DNA of 64,000 bases. It comes from Actinocorallia populi (GTDB lineage Bacteria > Actinomycetota > Actinomycetes > Streptosporangiales > Streptosporangiaceae). Both the position numbers and the translations under genes were made by a program. The notes beneath the pieces are model-generated. The model had not been told where the DNA came from and made no database searches. It worked only from the letters and a program-made list of their open reading frames with translations. Where the stretch lies: positions 30,488 to 94,487 of the forward strand of contig NZ_PVZV01000015.1 in assembly GCF_002995495.1 (NCBI RefSeq), given 5' to 3'. This document shows positions 52,810-64,000 of the stretch, in pieces (the stretch's first letter is position 1; each line of letters opens with the position of its first letter).

Positions 52810-53304
52810 TCAGGTTCTCTCCTCGGCGGGCAGCCCGTGTTCGCGCAGCAGTTCGGCCTGCTCCCGGATCAGCGCGGTCTGCTCCCTGATCACCGCCGCC
52901 TGCCGCTCCAGCTGCAGGTTCTTGTTGTACAGGTCGACGAACACCGACACCTTCGCCCGCAGCACCCACGGGTCGAACGGCTTGGCGATGAAGTCGACGG
53001 CGCCCGCCGCGTACCCGCGGAAGGCGTAGTCGGGATCGCTGTTGAGCGCCGTGAGGAAGATGATCGGGATGCCGCGGGTCTTCTTGCGGCGCTTGATGTC
53101 GCGGGCCGTCTCGAAGCCGTCCATGCCCGGCATCACCACGTCCAGCAGGATCACCGCGTACTCGTCGGTGAGCAGCGCCTTGAGCGCCTCCTCCCCCGAA
53201 CGGGCGCGGACCAGCTCCTGGTCGAGCGAGCTGAGGATGGCCTCGAGCGCGATGAGGTTCTCCTCGCGGTCGTCCACGAGCAGGATCTTCACCTTGTCGT
53301 CCAT
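52810..53304 (-). CDS. response regulator, single REC domain with a C-terminal coiled helix
   Basis: A 164-aa protein: receiver domain (residues 5-122) with Asp11/Asp12 acidic pocket (VDDREENL), phosphorylation Asp55 (LLDVVMP), Thr in FLTALN, and Lys in AKPFDPW; then a heptad-like helix (NLQLERQAAVIREQTALIREQAELL). There is no DNA-binding domain. It is 3 nt downstream of the hybrid kinase gene and should be its partner or a phosphotransfer target. Confidence 0.87.
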   Translation of the reverse strand: MDDKVKILLVDDREENLIALEAILSSLDQELVRARSGEEALKALLTDEYAVILLDVVMPGMDGFETARDIKRRKKTRGIPIIFLTALNSDPDYAFRGYAAGAVDFIAKPFDPWVLRAKVSVFVDLYNKNLQLERQAAVIREQTALIREQAELLREHGLPAEERT

Positions 53305-53307
53305 CGG

Positions 53308-56859
<3,552 letters not shown>

Positions 56860-56924
56860 AGGGTGCTCCTAGTACATCCGGTGGGGAGTCTGTCACTGGT
56901 CGAGCGAACGGACAGGACCGAGTA

Positions 56925-58103
56925 ATGCCCTCTTCGGCTGAGTTCAACGAGAGGACCTGGCGAGGGTGGATGACCTTCGTCGCGGAGGCGAGCGAGCTGC
57001 TCGCCGGAACCCTGGATCCCCAGGGGATCCTGGCGCTGACCGCGCAACTGGTCGTACCGCGGCTCGCCACCTGGTGCGCGGCCTACACTGACGAGGATCA
57101 GCCGCCGGTCTATGTCTGGCACACCGATGAAGACTGTTCGGATGACCTGAAACACCTCCTGCAGCTGGAGGGGCGGCCACCGTCGGGGCCGCCCGTTCCG
57201 TGGGGCGACGACCTGGCCTGCACGATTCCCCTGGTCGCCCGGGGGAGGGAGCTGGGCGCGATCGCCATCGGCCGGGCCGGACGGTTCCCACCAGACTACT
57301 TCGAGCTGGCGGAGGAGCTCGTCCGGCGGTCGGCGCTGGCGCTCGACAATGCCAGGCTTTATGCGGAACAGAAGTCCACAAGCCTAGCGCTCCAACGCAG
57401 CCTCCTGCCCCCGGAACTACCGGACCTCCCCGGATTCGATCTGGCGGTGACCTACCTGCCCGCCGGCGAGGGCGCGGAGGTGGGCGGTGACTTCTACGAT
57501 GTGTTCGCCTGCCCGCCGGGTGAGGACGGCCGCACCCGCTGGCGGTTCGCCATCGGCGACGTCTGCGGCACCGGCCCCGAGGCGGCCGCCGTCACCGGCC
57601 TGGCCCGCCACGCCCTGCGCATCCTCGGCGCCGAGGGCATGCCGCTGCCGGACGTCGTGGAGCGCCTGAACCGGCTGATCCTCGCCGAGGGCGAGCGCGG
57701 CCGCCTGCTCACGCTCCTGCACGGCGAGCTGACCGACCAGGGCGAGCTGTCCCTGGTGTGCGCCGGGCACCCGCTGCCGCTGATCCTCTCGCCCGACGGC
57801 AAGGTGACCGAGTGCGCCTCCCCGCAGCCGCTGCTCGGCGTGGTGGACGATATCGACTTCACCGTCGACACCACCAAGCTGGAGCCGGGCGACGTGCTCT
57901 TCTCCTGCACCGACGGCGTCACCGAGCGCCGCGACGGTGACGTCCTGCTCGGGGACGGCCACGGCCTGGAGGAGCTGCTCGCCGCCTGCGCCGGGCTCAG
58001 CGCCGGCGCGGTGGCGGCGGCCGTCGACCAGGCCGTCCGGGACTTCTCCGCCGAGCCCGGCCACGACGACATGGCCATCGTCGTGCTGCGCGCACTGGAT
58101 TGA
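56925..58103 (+). CDS. SpoIIE-type PP2C phosphatase with GAF-like sensor
   Basis: A 392-aa protein with an N-terminal GAF-like domain (residues about 15-150) and a C-terminal SpoIIE/RsbU phosphatase: LQRSLLPPELPDLPGFDLA, the metal Asp in GGDFYDVF, IGDVCGTGPEAAAVTGLARHALR, GHPLPLIL, CTDGVTERRDG and HDDMAIVVLR. It would dephosphorylate the STAS protein at 58125. It is divergent from the HAMP kinase with a 65-bp gap and heads the SpoIIE-STAS-RsbW-like operon. Confidence 0.9.
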   Translation: MPSSAEFNERTWRGWMTFVAEASELLAGTLDPQGILALTAQLVVPRLATWCAAYTDEDQPPVYVWHTDEDCSDDLKHLLQLEGRPPSGPPVPWGDDLACTIPLVARGRELGAIAIGRAGRFPPDYFELAEELVRRSALALDNARLYAEQKSTSLALQRSLLPPELPDLPGFDLAVTYLPAGEGAEVGGDFYDVFACPPGEDGRTRWRFAIGDVCGTGPEAAAVTGLARHALRILGAEGMPLPDVVERLNRLILAEGERGRLLTLLHGELTDQGELSLVCAGHPLPLILSPDGKVTECASPQPLLGVVDDIDFTVDTTKLEPGDVLFSCTDGVTERRDGDVLLGDGHGLEELLAACAGLSAGAVAAAVDQAVRDFSAEPGHDDMAIVVLRALD

Positions 58104-58124
58104 CGCTCGGGTTATGTTTGTCTG

Positions 58125-58436
58125 GTGAGGCTGGCCCTGGACACGAGACGAGACGAAGACCGGACGCTGGTGACCGCCCGCGGCTCCATCGACCTGCACT
58201 CCTCCGAGAGCCTGCAGACCCACCTGATCGGCCTGCTCGACGAAGGCGATCGCCAGATCGTCGTCGACCTGGCCGCGGTGGACTTCTGCGACTCCTCGGG
58301 GCTGAACGTGCTGGTGAGGGCCTACAAGCACGCCAGGGTGACCGACGCCGCCCTGGTCGTGACGGGGGCCCAGGGGCGGGTGGAGAACGTCCTGCGCACC
58401 ACCGGTCTGGACAAATACCTGATACGCGAGCTGTGA
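58125..58436 (+). CDS. STAS-domain anti-sigma factor antagonist (SpoIIAA/RsbV-like)
   Basis: A 103-aa STAS protein with the phospho-acceptor Ser57/Ser58 in VDFCDSSGLNVLVRA. In the unphosphorylated form it binds the anti-sigma partner. The GTG at 58125 has no SD, and TATGTT ends 6 nt before it, so it could have a leaderless promoter in addition to read-through from the phosphatase gene 21 nt upstream. Its stop overlaps the next start (TGATG). Confidence 0.9.
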   Translation: MRLALDTRRDEDRTLVTARGSIDLHSSESLQTHLIGLLDEGDRQIVVDLAAVDFCDSSGLNVLVRAYKHARVTDAALVVTGAQGRVENVLRTTGLDKYLIREL

Positions 58437-58834
58437 TGTACGACGAGACCACGTTGCGCGCCGCACCGCTGACCGAGGCGGTGGAGCAGGCCCGCAGGCT
58501 GGTGGCCAGGACCATGCGCGCCTGGAACATGAGCGCGGGGGAGGAGCCGGTGACGGCGATCGTCGCCGAACTCGTCGCCAACGCCGTCACCCACGCCGCG
58601 ACCCCGTTCGAGCTGCGGCTGGTGCGCGGGGAGGGACACGTCCGGGTCGAGGTGCGCGACCGCGACCACCGGCTGCCCGTCCTGCGCGATCTCCACCCGC
58701 TGTCCGACGGCGGCCGCGGCATGTTCCTGGTCGACTGCTACGCCAGGTCCTGGGGGGCCGAGCCGGCCCCGGACGGCGGCAAGATGGTCTGGGCCGAGAT
58801 CGACGTCACCTCCCGGGCGGCCATCGCCGGCTGA
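58436..58834 (+). CDS. RsbW-like anti-sigma factor kinase, HATPase_c_2
   Basis: A 132-aa GHKL ATPase. The N box is ELVANAVTHA, the G1 box VEVRDRDHRLP, and the G2 box GGRGMFLVD. It is of the short actinobacterial type. Its kinase activity would phosphorylate the STAS protein at 58125. The sigma factor controlled is not certain; the group 2 sigma at 60378 lies 1.5 kb away on the other strand. A strong hairpin (58867-58890) follows it. Confidence 0.88.
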   Translation: MYDETTLRAAPLTEAVEQARRLVARTMRAWNMSAGEEPVTAIVAELVANAVTHAATPFELRLVRGEGHVRVEVRDRDHRLPVLRDLHPLSDGGRGMFLVDCYARSWGAEPAPDGGKMVWAEIDVTSRAAIAG

Positions 58835-58866
58835 GGGCCGGCCCGCCGGACACCGGGAACGGGAGA

Positions 58867-58890
58867 AGGGGCGCGCCGCGGCGCGCCCCT
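58867..58890. terminator. bidirectional terminator hairpin
   Basis: AGGGGCGCGCC (58867-58877) and GGCGCGCCCCT (58880-58890) are perfect 11-bp arms with a 2-nt loop, between the RsbW-like gene and the converging DAHP synthase. Confidence 0.75.
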
Positions 58891-58910
58891 CGCACATGTC
58901 ACGGCCGGTC

Positions 58911-60257
58911 TCAGCCCCGGTACATCTCCGCGACCAGGAATGCCAGGTCGAGGGACTGCTGGCGGTTCAGGCGCGGGTCGCACGCGGTCTCGTACCGCTC
59001 GTGCAGGTCGCTCTCGGCGATCTCGTGCCCGCCGCCGATGCACTCGGTCACGTCGTCGCCGGTGAACTCCAGGTGCACGCCGCCCGGGTGGGTGCCCAGC
59101 GCGCGGTGCACCTCGAAGAAGCCGGCGACCTCGTCGACCACGTCGTCCAGCCGCCGCGTCTTGTGCCCGGACTCGGCCTCGAAGGTGTTGCCGTGCATCG
59201 GGTCGCACAGCCACACGACCGGCGCTCCGGAGCCGTTGACCTTCTCCACCAGCTGCGGCAGCGCGTCGCGCACCTTGCCGGCGCCCATCCGGGTGATGAA
59301 GGTGAGGCGGCCGGGCTCGCCCTCGGGGTTGAGCTTGTCCACCAGCGCCAGCGCGTCGTCCGGCGTGGTCGTCGGGCCGAGCTTGACGCCGATCGGGTTG
59401 CGGATGTGGCGCAGGAACTCCACGTGCGCCCCGTCGAGCTGGCGGGTGCGCTCGCCGATCCACAGGAAGTGCGCCGACACGTCGTAGGGCAGGCCGGTGC
59501 GGGCGTCGATGCGGGTGAGGGCCCGCTCGTAGTCGAGGATCAGCGCCTCGTGGCTGGAGTAGAAGTCGACCTCGGCGAACTCCTCGGGGTCGGCCCCGCA
59601 GGCGCGCATGAACGTCAGCGCCCGGTCGATCTCGCCCGCGAGCAGCTCGTAGCGCTGGCCCGCCGGGCTGCCGGCGACGAAGTCCTGGTTCCAGGCGTGC
59701 ACCTGGCGCAGGTCGGCGTACCCGCCCTTGGTGAAGGCGCGGGTGAGGTTCAGCGTGGTGGCCGCCGAGTAGTAGGCGCGCAGCAGGCGCTGCGGGTCGT
59801 TGCGCCGGGCCTCGGGGGTGAACTCGAGGCGGTTGACCATGTCGCCGCGGTAGGCCGGGAGCGTCACCCCGTCGCGGGTCTCGGTCGGCTTGGAGCGCGG
59901 CTTGGCGAACTGGCCGGCCATCCGGCCGATCTTGACGACCGGGACGCTGCCCGCGTAGGTCAGCACCACGGCCATCTGCAGCAGGGTCTTGATCTTGTTG
60001 CGGACGGCGTCGGCGTTGGAGCCCTCGAAGGTCTCCGCGCAGTCGCCGCCCTGCAGCACGATGGCCTCACCGCGGGCGACCGCGGCCAGCCGGTCCTTCA
60101 GCTGGTCGCACTCGCCGGCGAAGACCAGCGGCGGCTGCTGGGCCAGTTCGGTGGTGACGGTCTGGAGTTCGGCGGGATCGGCCCACTCCGGCTGCTGAAG
60201 GGCGGTCAGCCCGCGCCAGGCGTCGAGATCCAACGAGGTGCTGCTCTGGGTGCTCAC
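58911..60257 (-). CDS. aroG: 3-deoxy-7-phosphoheptulonate synthase, class II
   Basis: A 448-aa class II (plant/actinobacterial type) DAHP synthase, the first step of the shikimate pathway: PEP plus erythrose-4-phosphate to DAHP. Family blocks present: QQPPLVFAGECDQL, VLQGGDCAETFEGSNADAVR, GRMAGQFAKPRS, WIGERTRQLDGAHVEFLRHIRNPIGVK (key parts GERTRQLDGAHVEF and IRNPIG) and LCDPMHGNTFE. Start GTG 60257, preceded at 8 nt by TACTCT with no SD; possibly leaderless. Aromatic amino-acid feedback is expected, as for AroG of mycobacteria. Confidence 0.95.
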   Translation of the reverse strand: MSTQSSTSLDLDAWRGLTALQQPEWADPAELQTVTTELAQQPPLVFAGECDQLKDRLAAVARGEAIVLQGGDCAETFEGSNADAVRNKIKTLLQMAVVLTYAGSVPVVKIGRMAGQFAKPRSKPTETRDGVTLPAYRGDMVNRLEFTPEARRNDPQRLLRAYYSAATTLNLTRAFTKGGYADLRQVHAWNQDFVAGSPAGQRYELLAGEIDRALTFMRACGADPEEFAEVDFYSSHEALILDYERALTRIDARTGLPYDVSAHFLWIGERTRQLDGAHVEFLRHIRNPIGVKLGPTTTPDDALALVDKLNPEGEPGRLTFITRMGAGKVRDALPQLVEKVNGSGAPVVWLCDPMHGNTFEAESGHKTRRLDDVVDEVAGFFEVHRALGTHPGGVHLEFTGDDVTECIGGGHEIAESDLHERYETACDPRLNRQQSLDLAFLVAEMYRG

Positions 60258-60377
60258 GACATATCAGAGTAGAACAGTGTGCGGGATGAAGGCACCGTCC
60301 ACCCGCGGAGATCTTTCATGTCGGCCGAGGTCAGGCCCCGGCCGACAGAATCCCGTCACCGGGCGGACAGGAAAAGA

Positions 60378-61391
60378 TCATGCCGCGGCGGGGGTGGCGC
60401 GGCTCGCGCGCTCGGGCGCCTTGCGGGCGCCGACCGGGGCGGCGGCCTGCACCGGGATCCCGCCCTCGGCGTCGGACTCCAGCACCAGCTGGCGCAGCCG
60501 CCGCAGCGAACGGTCGGTGATCTGGCGCACCCGGTTGTGCGAGAGGCCGTAGCGGGCGCCGATCTGGGCGTAGGACTGCGGCTCGCCGCTCTCCATGCCG
60601 AACCGGGCGCGCAGGATCGCCTGCTCCCGGGAGGGCAGCCGCTCCAGCATGCGGGCCAGGCCCACCAGGTCGTCGGCGGCGACCACCTCGGTCTCCGGCG
60701 TGATCGCCTCCGGGTCCTGCAGCAGGGTGCCCATCGGGGTCTCGCCCTCGTCGTCCACGCTGGCGTCGAGGCTGGCCGGGTCGCGCCGCCAGCCCAGCAG
60801 CTCGTCCACGTGCTCGGGCGTGGTGTCCAGCAGGGCCGCCAGCTCCTCGCGCAGCGGGTCGCGCCCCAGCTCCCGGCCGAGCGTGCGCTCGGCCCGGCGC
60901 AACCGGGACAGCTCCTCCTCCACGTGCACCGGCAGCCGGATGGCGCGCGCGGTGTGGCTGAGCCCCCGGCCGATCGCCTGCCTGATCCACCAGGTGGCGT
61001 AGGTGGAGAACTTGTAGCCGCGCCGGTAGTCGAACTTCTCGACCGCCCGCATCAGGCCGAGGTTGCCCTCCTGGATCAGGTCGATCAGCGGCAGGGACTC
61101 GGTGGGGTACTTGCGCGCGATCGACACCACCAGCCGCAGGTTGGCCTCGACGAACCGCTCCTTGGCGGCCAGCCCCTGCTCGGCGATCTCCCGCAGCTCC
61201 GCCGGCGTCACCCCCTCGGGCAGCTCACCGGTCTCGATCAGCTGCCGGGCGTACAGGCCCGCCTCGATGGCCTTGGCCAGTTCGACCTCCTCGACGGCGT
61301 CGAGGAGCGGCCGGCGCCCGATCCTGTCGAGGTAGGCGCCGACGAGATCCTTGTCGGGGTGGTCCGCGATCGCGCCACGAGTTGCAGCCAT
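60378..61391 (-). CDS. group 2 RNA polymerase sigma-70 factor (HrdD/SigB-like)
   Basis: A 337-aa sigma factor with regions 1.2 (YLDRIGRRPLL), 2 (AKERFVEANLRLVVSIARKY, DLIQEGNLGLMRAVEKFDYRRGYKFSTYATWWIRQAI), 3 (HVEEELSRLRRAERTL) and 4 (SREQAILRARFG, SYAQIGARYGLSHNRVRQI). It lacks the long N-terminal extension of the principal sigma, so it is a non-essential group 2 type. A 30-residue Ala/Pro/Arg tail follows region 4. GGAGAAGGGGCAGG precedes ATG 61391. Its nearness to the partner-switch genes makes it a candidate for stress or stationary-phase control. Confidence 0.9.
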   Translation of the reverse strand: MAATRGAIADHPDKDLVGAYLDRIGRRPLLDAVEEVELAKAIEAGLYARQLIETGELPEGVTPAELREIAEQGLAAKERFVEANLRLVVSIARKYPTESLPLIDLIQEGNLGLMRAVEKFDYRRGYKFSTYATWWIRQAIGRGLSHTARAIRLPVHVEEELSRLRRAERTLGRELGRDPLREELAALLDTTPEHVDELLGWRRDPASLDASVDDEGETPMGTLLQDPEAITPETEVVAADDLVGLARMLERLPSREQAILRARFGMESGEPQSYAQIGARYGLSHNRVRQITDRSLRRLRQLVLESDAEGGIPVQAAAPVGARKAPERASRATPAAA

Positions 61392-61549
61392 CCTGCCCCT
61401 TCTCCGGTCGAGGGTTCCCTACACTGCCAACGTTAATTACGGCTCTGTGATTCCCGGATCGGCCGGGGAATAGCCGTAGCCGCTCCGTTGCTCTACGGGG
61501 TGCCCATTTCACAGGCTTCCAATACGTTGCAGAACGGGAGAACCCAGGC

Positions 61550-61906
61550 ATGGCGACGGTCCAGCTGACCGAGGACACCTTCGACGAGGTCGCGCAGGGC
61601 GAAGGCATCGTGCTGATCGACTTCTGGGCCTCCTGGTGCGGCCCGTGCATGCGCTTCGGTCCGGTCTACGAGAAGGTCTCCGAGCTCCACCCCGACGTCA
61701 CCTTCGCCAAGGTCGACACCGAGGACCAGCCCGGCCTCTCCGCCCGTTTCGACGTGCGCTCGATCCCCACGATCATGGCGGTGCGCGACGGCGTCATCGT
61801 CTACGCCGAGCCGGGCGCCCTGCCCGAGCAGGCGCTGGAGAGCATCATCGAGCAGGTGCGCGCGCTGGACATGGACGAGATCAGGAGCAAGCTCGGCCAG
61901 AGCTGA
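61550..61906 (+). CDS. thioredoxin
   Basis: A 118-aa thioredoxin with the active site WCGPC (WASWCGPCMRFGP, Cys at about 31/34) and the cis-Pro loop in RSIPTIM. It reduces disulphides with thioredoxin reductase. GGGAG precedes the ATG. It is divergent from the sigma factor gene (158-bp gap) and is followed by rlmA. Confidence 0.94.
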   Translation: MATVQLTEDTFDEVAQGEGIVLIDFWASWCGPCMRFGPVYEKVSELHPDVTFAKVDTEDQPGLSARFDVRSIPTIMAVRDGVIVYAEPGALPEQALESIIEQVRALDMDEIRSKLGQS

Positions 61907-61914
61907 GCACGCCC

Positions 61915-61920
61915 TACCCT
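61915..61920 (+). promoter_or_regulatory. -10-like hexamer, leaderless rlmA
   Basis: TACCCT ends 6 nt before GTG 61927, with no SD. This would place the transcript start at the GTG. Confidence 0.3.
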
Positions 61921-61926
61921 GGTCGG

Positions 61927-62748
61927 GTGCTGAGCGACGTCGAGGACCTCCTGGCCTGTCCCCTGTGCCGGGGCGATCTCACCGCGGGGGAGCGCGCGCT
62001 GCGCTGCCCCGCGGGGCACTCCTTCGACGTCGCCCGCCAGGGCTACGCCAGCCTGCTGGCGGGCGGCGCCGCCACCGGCACCGCGGACACCGCGGCCATG
62101 GTCCAGGCCCGTGCGGGCTTCCTCGACGCCGGCCACTACACGCCGCTGGCGTCCGCCCTGGCGGAACTGGCCTCCGGCACCGTGCTGGACGCCGGAGCGG
62201 GCACCGGGCACTACCTCGCCGCCGCGCTCCGCTCCGGCGCCGCCGAACGGGGCCTGGCCCTGGACCTGTCGAAACACGCCATGCGCCGTGCGGCACGCGC
62301 CCACCCGGGGATCGGCGCGGTCGTGGCCGACCTGTGGCGCGACCTGCCGGTGCGCGACGCGGTGGTCGACACCGTCTACGACGTCTTCGCCCCCCGCAAC
62401 GCCCCCGAGTTCCGCCGCGTCCTGCGTCCGGGCGGCCGCCTGCTGGTGGCGACGCCGACCGCGGCCCACCTCGCCGAACTCGTAGGGCCGCTGGGACTGC
62501 TGTCAGTCGACGAGCGCAAAGACGAACGGCTCGCCGAGACGTTCGCGGGAACCTTCCGCCTGGAGTCCGCCGACCTGGTGACCATCGCCCTGCGGCTCAC
62601 CTCGGAAGAAGCCGCCACCCTCGTCGGGATGACCCCCAGCGCGCACCACGTACCCGAAGGGGAACTGCGGAAACGGCTCGCAGGCCTGGGAACGGAGATC
62701 GATGCCACCGCCCAGGTGAGGGTGGCCGTCTACCTCCCCGAACGCTGA
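61927..62748 (+). CDS. 23S rRNA guanine-N1-methyltransferase, RlmA/TlrB type
   Basis: A 273-aa SAM-dependent methyltransferase. The N-terminal zinc ribbon is CPLCRGDL and CPAGHSFD (Cys and His ligands), followed by RQGYASLLAGG, and the SAM site is VLDAGAGTGHYL. It methylates G745/G748 in 23S rRNA; TlrB relatives give tylosin resistance. The GTG start has no SD. It is converging with the Acg-like gene with a 4-nt gap. Confidence 0.87.
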   Translation: MLSDVEDLLACPLCRGDLTAGERALRCPAGHSFDVARQGYASLLAGGAATGTADTAAMVQARAGFLDAGHYTPLASALAELASGTVLDAGAGTGHYLAAALRSGAAERGLALDLSKHAMRRAARAHPGIGAVVADLWRDLPVRDAVVDTVYDVFAPRNAPEFRRVLRPGGRLLVATPTAAHLAELVGPLGLLSVDERKDERLAETFAGTFRLESADLVTIALRLTSEEAATLVGMTPSAHHVPEGELRKRLAGLGTEIDATAQVRVAVYLPER

Positions 62749-62752
62749 ACGG

Positions 62753-63454
62753 TCACAGGCCGGTGCGCGCCAGCTCCACCGCGATCTGCGGGACCTCACC
62801 CGGATGGAGCCTCTCCAGCGCCCGCGGCACCCGCGTCACGTCGTAAAGGAAGGACACGGAGACCGCACGGACCGCTCCATGCAGCAACAGGCTCTGCAAT
62901 GCCTGGCCGGCACGCAACCACGCGGACGGCCCGTCCCCCGAAGTGACGAGCACCGCGGTCTGAGGACCGCCGCTCCGCGGAAGCAGATGGAGGGCGGCAC
63001 CCTCCAGCCGCGCCGCCTCCTGCAACTCCTGCAGCACCGGAAGCGGCGGGCGCTGGTCCCCGTAGGGCTGGCGGCCGGGAAGCGGACGCAGACTCGCCGC
63101 GTACAGGAGGCGCTCCTCAGGACGGGAACGCCTGGGGCCCGCCAGCCGCACCGACGCCAGCAGCGTCGGATGGCCCCGGTCCGGAAGCAGCCTGACGACG
63201 GGCTCGTAACCCACCTGAACCGAGGACAACCGCAGATTGAAGAGAGCGGCGCCGCAACTCAGATGGAGACCGCGGGCGCGGGGGTCGGCGGCGGCTCGGA
63301 ACCGCACCGGATCCGCGTGCACCTCCACCAGCCCCGGCAGCGCCCGGAGCCGGGAGGCCCGGATGTCGTGCAGCGCGGGCGCGAGCGCTCCGGCGACCAC
63401 GAACCTGCTGGCGTTGTGCTCGTTGAGGGCCCCCGCGACGATCGGCGTCGCCAC
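62753..63454 (-). CDS. degenerate Acg-family nitroreductase-like protein
   Basis: A 233-aa protein resembling the Acg (Rv2032) group of FMN-family proteins: DPRARGLHLSCGAALFNLRLSSVQVGYEPVVRLLPD is characteristic (key parts ISCGAALFNLRL-like and VRLLPD). The FMN-binding APSVHNTQPWR of active members is here LAPALHDIRASRLR, so cofactor binding is doubtful. It is about 100 residues shorter than full-length Acg proteins. GTG 63454 follows GGGAGGCACA; the ORF extends to 63553 without a ribosome site. It may have lost enzyme activity. Confidence 0.65.
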   Translation of the reverse strand: MATPIVAGALNEHNASRFVVAGALAPALHDIRASRLRALPGLVEVHADPVRFRAAADPRARGLHLSCGAALFNLRLSSVQVGYEPVVRLLPDRGHPTLLASVRLAGPRRSRPEERLLYAASLRPLPGRQPYGDQRPPLPVLQELQEAARLEGAALHLLPRSGGPQTAVLVTSGDGPSAWLRAGQALQSLLLHGAVRAVSVSFLYDVTRVPRALERLHPGEVPQIAVELARTGL

Positions 63455-63533
63455 TGTGCCTCCCGGAACGTCGACTGGGTCGGTAGAAGTTACTGGACGC
63501 CCTGTGGCGTCCGCCACCACAGGGGCTTCCGGT

Positions 63534-63562
63534 TTGACGTCCTCGGGGAACATACGTACGCT
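63534..63562 (+). promoter_or_regulatory. possible upstream rRNA promoter
   Basis: TTGACG (63534-63539), 17-nt spacer, TACGCT (63557-63562). It is weaker than the two downstream promoters but has standard spacing. Confidence 0.35.
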
Positions 63563-63775
63563 CGGTGAGCCGAACTACGGAAAACCCCATGCGGATGTTC
63601 GTTCGCGGGGTTACCCTGGTTCAGGTCAGCCCGTTGAGGGGATGCAGGACGCCAGCGGCGGCCGGCCCCGGTAGGACTCCACTTCAGCAGCAGAGCGCGA
63701 ACTCCTCGAAGTTCGGGATTACTGCTGTCCGTGGGAATGGGCTGGGATGTGGAAATGAAGCGGGAAAGCGCTGAT

Positions 63776-63803
63776 TTGACACTCCGGAAGGGCCTGCTAA
63801 ATT
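63776..63803 (+). promoter_or_regulatory. rRNA operon promoter P1
   Basis: Consensus TTGACA (63776-63781), 16-nt spacer and TAAATT (63798-63803), preceded by a GATT context shared with the next promoter. Confidence 0.75.
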
Positions 63804-63889
63804 AGAAACATCGCAGCGAGGGAAACGCCGAAAGGCGCAGAACGAACTGCGAGGGTCCCATTCCAGGGAATCCGGTCGAAAGAACGGAT

Positions 63890-63917
63890 TTGACAGGGAA
63901 GAAAGACCTGATAAGTT
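63890..63917 (+). promoter_or_regulatory. rRNA operon promoter P2
   Basis: Consensus TTGACA (63890-63895), 16-nt spacer and TAAGTT (63912-63917). It is 114 bp downstream of P1, and both carry GATTTGACA. Confidence 0.75.
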
Positions 63918-63970
63918 AAACGAGTTGCTCCGGAGGAAGCCCGCGAGGGTGGACGAAAGAGCGAGTCCGT

Positions 63971-64000
63971 TTCTTGAGAACTCAACAGCGTGCTAAAAGT
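63971..64000 (+). other. conserved rrn leader element before 16S rRNA
   Basis: The run TTCTTGAGAACTCAACAGCG followed by TGCTAAAAG is the nearly invariant element found just upstream of 16S rRNA genes in actinomycetes and contains the inverted repeat TTGAG-AA-CTCAA (63974-63985). It belongs to RNase III processing/antitermination. The 16S gene itself is beyond the window. Confidence 0.8.

Larger units (their letters stand above)
63455..64000 (+). other. rRNA operon promoter and 5' leader region
   Basis: A 546-bp non-coding stretch. It carries a GC hairpin CCTGTGG/CCACAGG (63501-63523), a possible first promoter TTGACG-17-TACGCT (63534-63562), two stronger promoters (63776 and 63890), a CGCC-GAAA-GGCG hairpin (63826-63837) and a conserved rrn leader element at 63971-64000. 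I see no protein-coding gene in it. Confidence 0.75.

Noticed and set aside
63554..63775. Possible small ORF (63565-63774) in the rRNA leader region
   Set aside because: No ribosome site, no recognisable protein, and it lies in the promoter region of an rRNA operon.

Overview
The window is high-GC DNA (around 70 percent) with densely packed, often overlapping genes, frequent GTG/TTG starts, mycofactocin/F420-era enzyme families, a SpoIIE/STAS/anti-sigma switch and a typical actinobacterial rRNA leader. All of this points to a filamentous or soil actinomycete; a Streptosporangiales/Thermomonosporaceae-like host is my best guess, but this is inferred from gene content and not proven.

Region 1 (1-17957) is a steroid-catabolism region. 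After the tail of an iron-siderophore-type ABC ATPase come a TetR regulator divergent from a DUF385 (deazaflavin-type) protein, two acyl-CoA ligases, an HSL-type esterase, a 3-alpha/20-beta-hydroxysteroid dehydrogenase, two paralogous PadR regulators, an HsaB-like flavin reductase, an LLM flavin monooxygenase and an IclR regulator. A long co-directional operon follows: hsaA - hsaD - hsaC - kstD - kshA - small Cys protein - kshB - SDR. Together these encode delta-1-dehydrogenation, 9-alpha-hydroxylation (opening ring B), 4-hydroxylation of the resulting phenol, meta-cleavage and hydrolysis of the cleavage product.

Region 2 (17958-19372) holds two secreted proteins (a ricin-type lectin with three near-identical repeats and a small unknown) separated by strong hairpins. 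Region 3 (19373-32314) is a complete group 1h (actinobacterial, high-affinity) [NiFe]-hydrogenase locus: a conserved unknown, maturation protease, HypA, small and large subunits, a NifU-like protein, DUF5947, a 37-aa protein and HypCDE on the plus strand, meeting a minus-strand operon of a PadR-type regulator, two SIS proteins, a variant HypC and HypF. Region 4 (32498-41585) has a D-cysteine desulfhydrase-like enzyme and a narK-narGHJI respiratory nitrate reductase operon, so H2 oxidation and nitrate respiration genes lie side by side.

Region 5 (41592-52786) is mixed metabolism: threonine aldolase, a small SDR, a DUF6421 protein divergent from a glutamyl-tRNA synthetase, galT, a MocR regulator, a DinB-type protein, an SGNH hydrolase, a UreH-cupredoxin fusion and a DUF3616 protein. 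Region 6 (52810-61391) is a signalling block: a response regulator, a soluble tandem-HAMP hybrid histidine kinase, a SpoIIE-type phosphatase, a STAS antagonist and an RsbW-like kinase, then class II DAHP synthase and a group 2 sigma-70 factor. Region 7 (61550-64000) has thioredoxin, an RlmA-type rRNA methyltransferase, a degenerate Acg-type nitroreductase and tandem promoters plus 5' leader of an rRNA operon whose 16S gene lies beyond the right edge.

I found no CRISPR array, transposase, prophage or tRNA gene. The least explained elements are the small Cys protein inside the ksh operon, the SIS/variant-HypC hydrogenase operon, the NifU-like protein lacking its CxxC pair, a shared TTAG-N-AATATT-N-CTAA-like promoter element in the steroid region, and the DUF6421/gltX pair.
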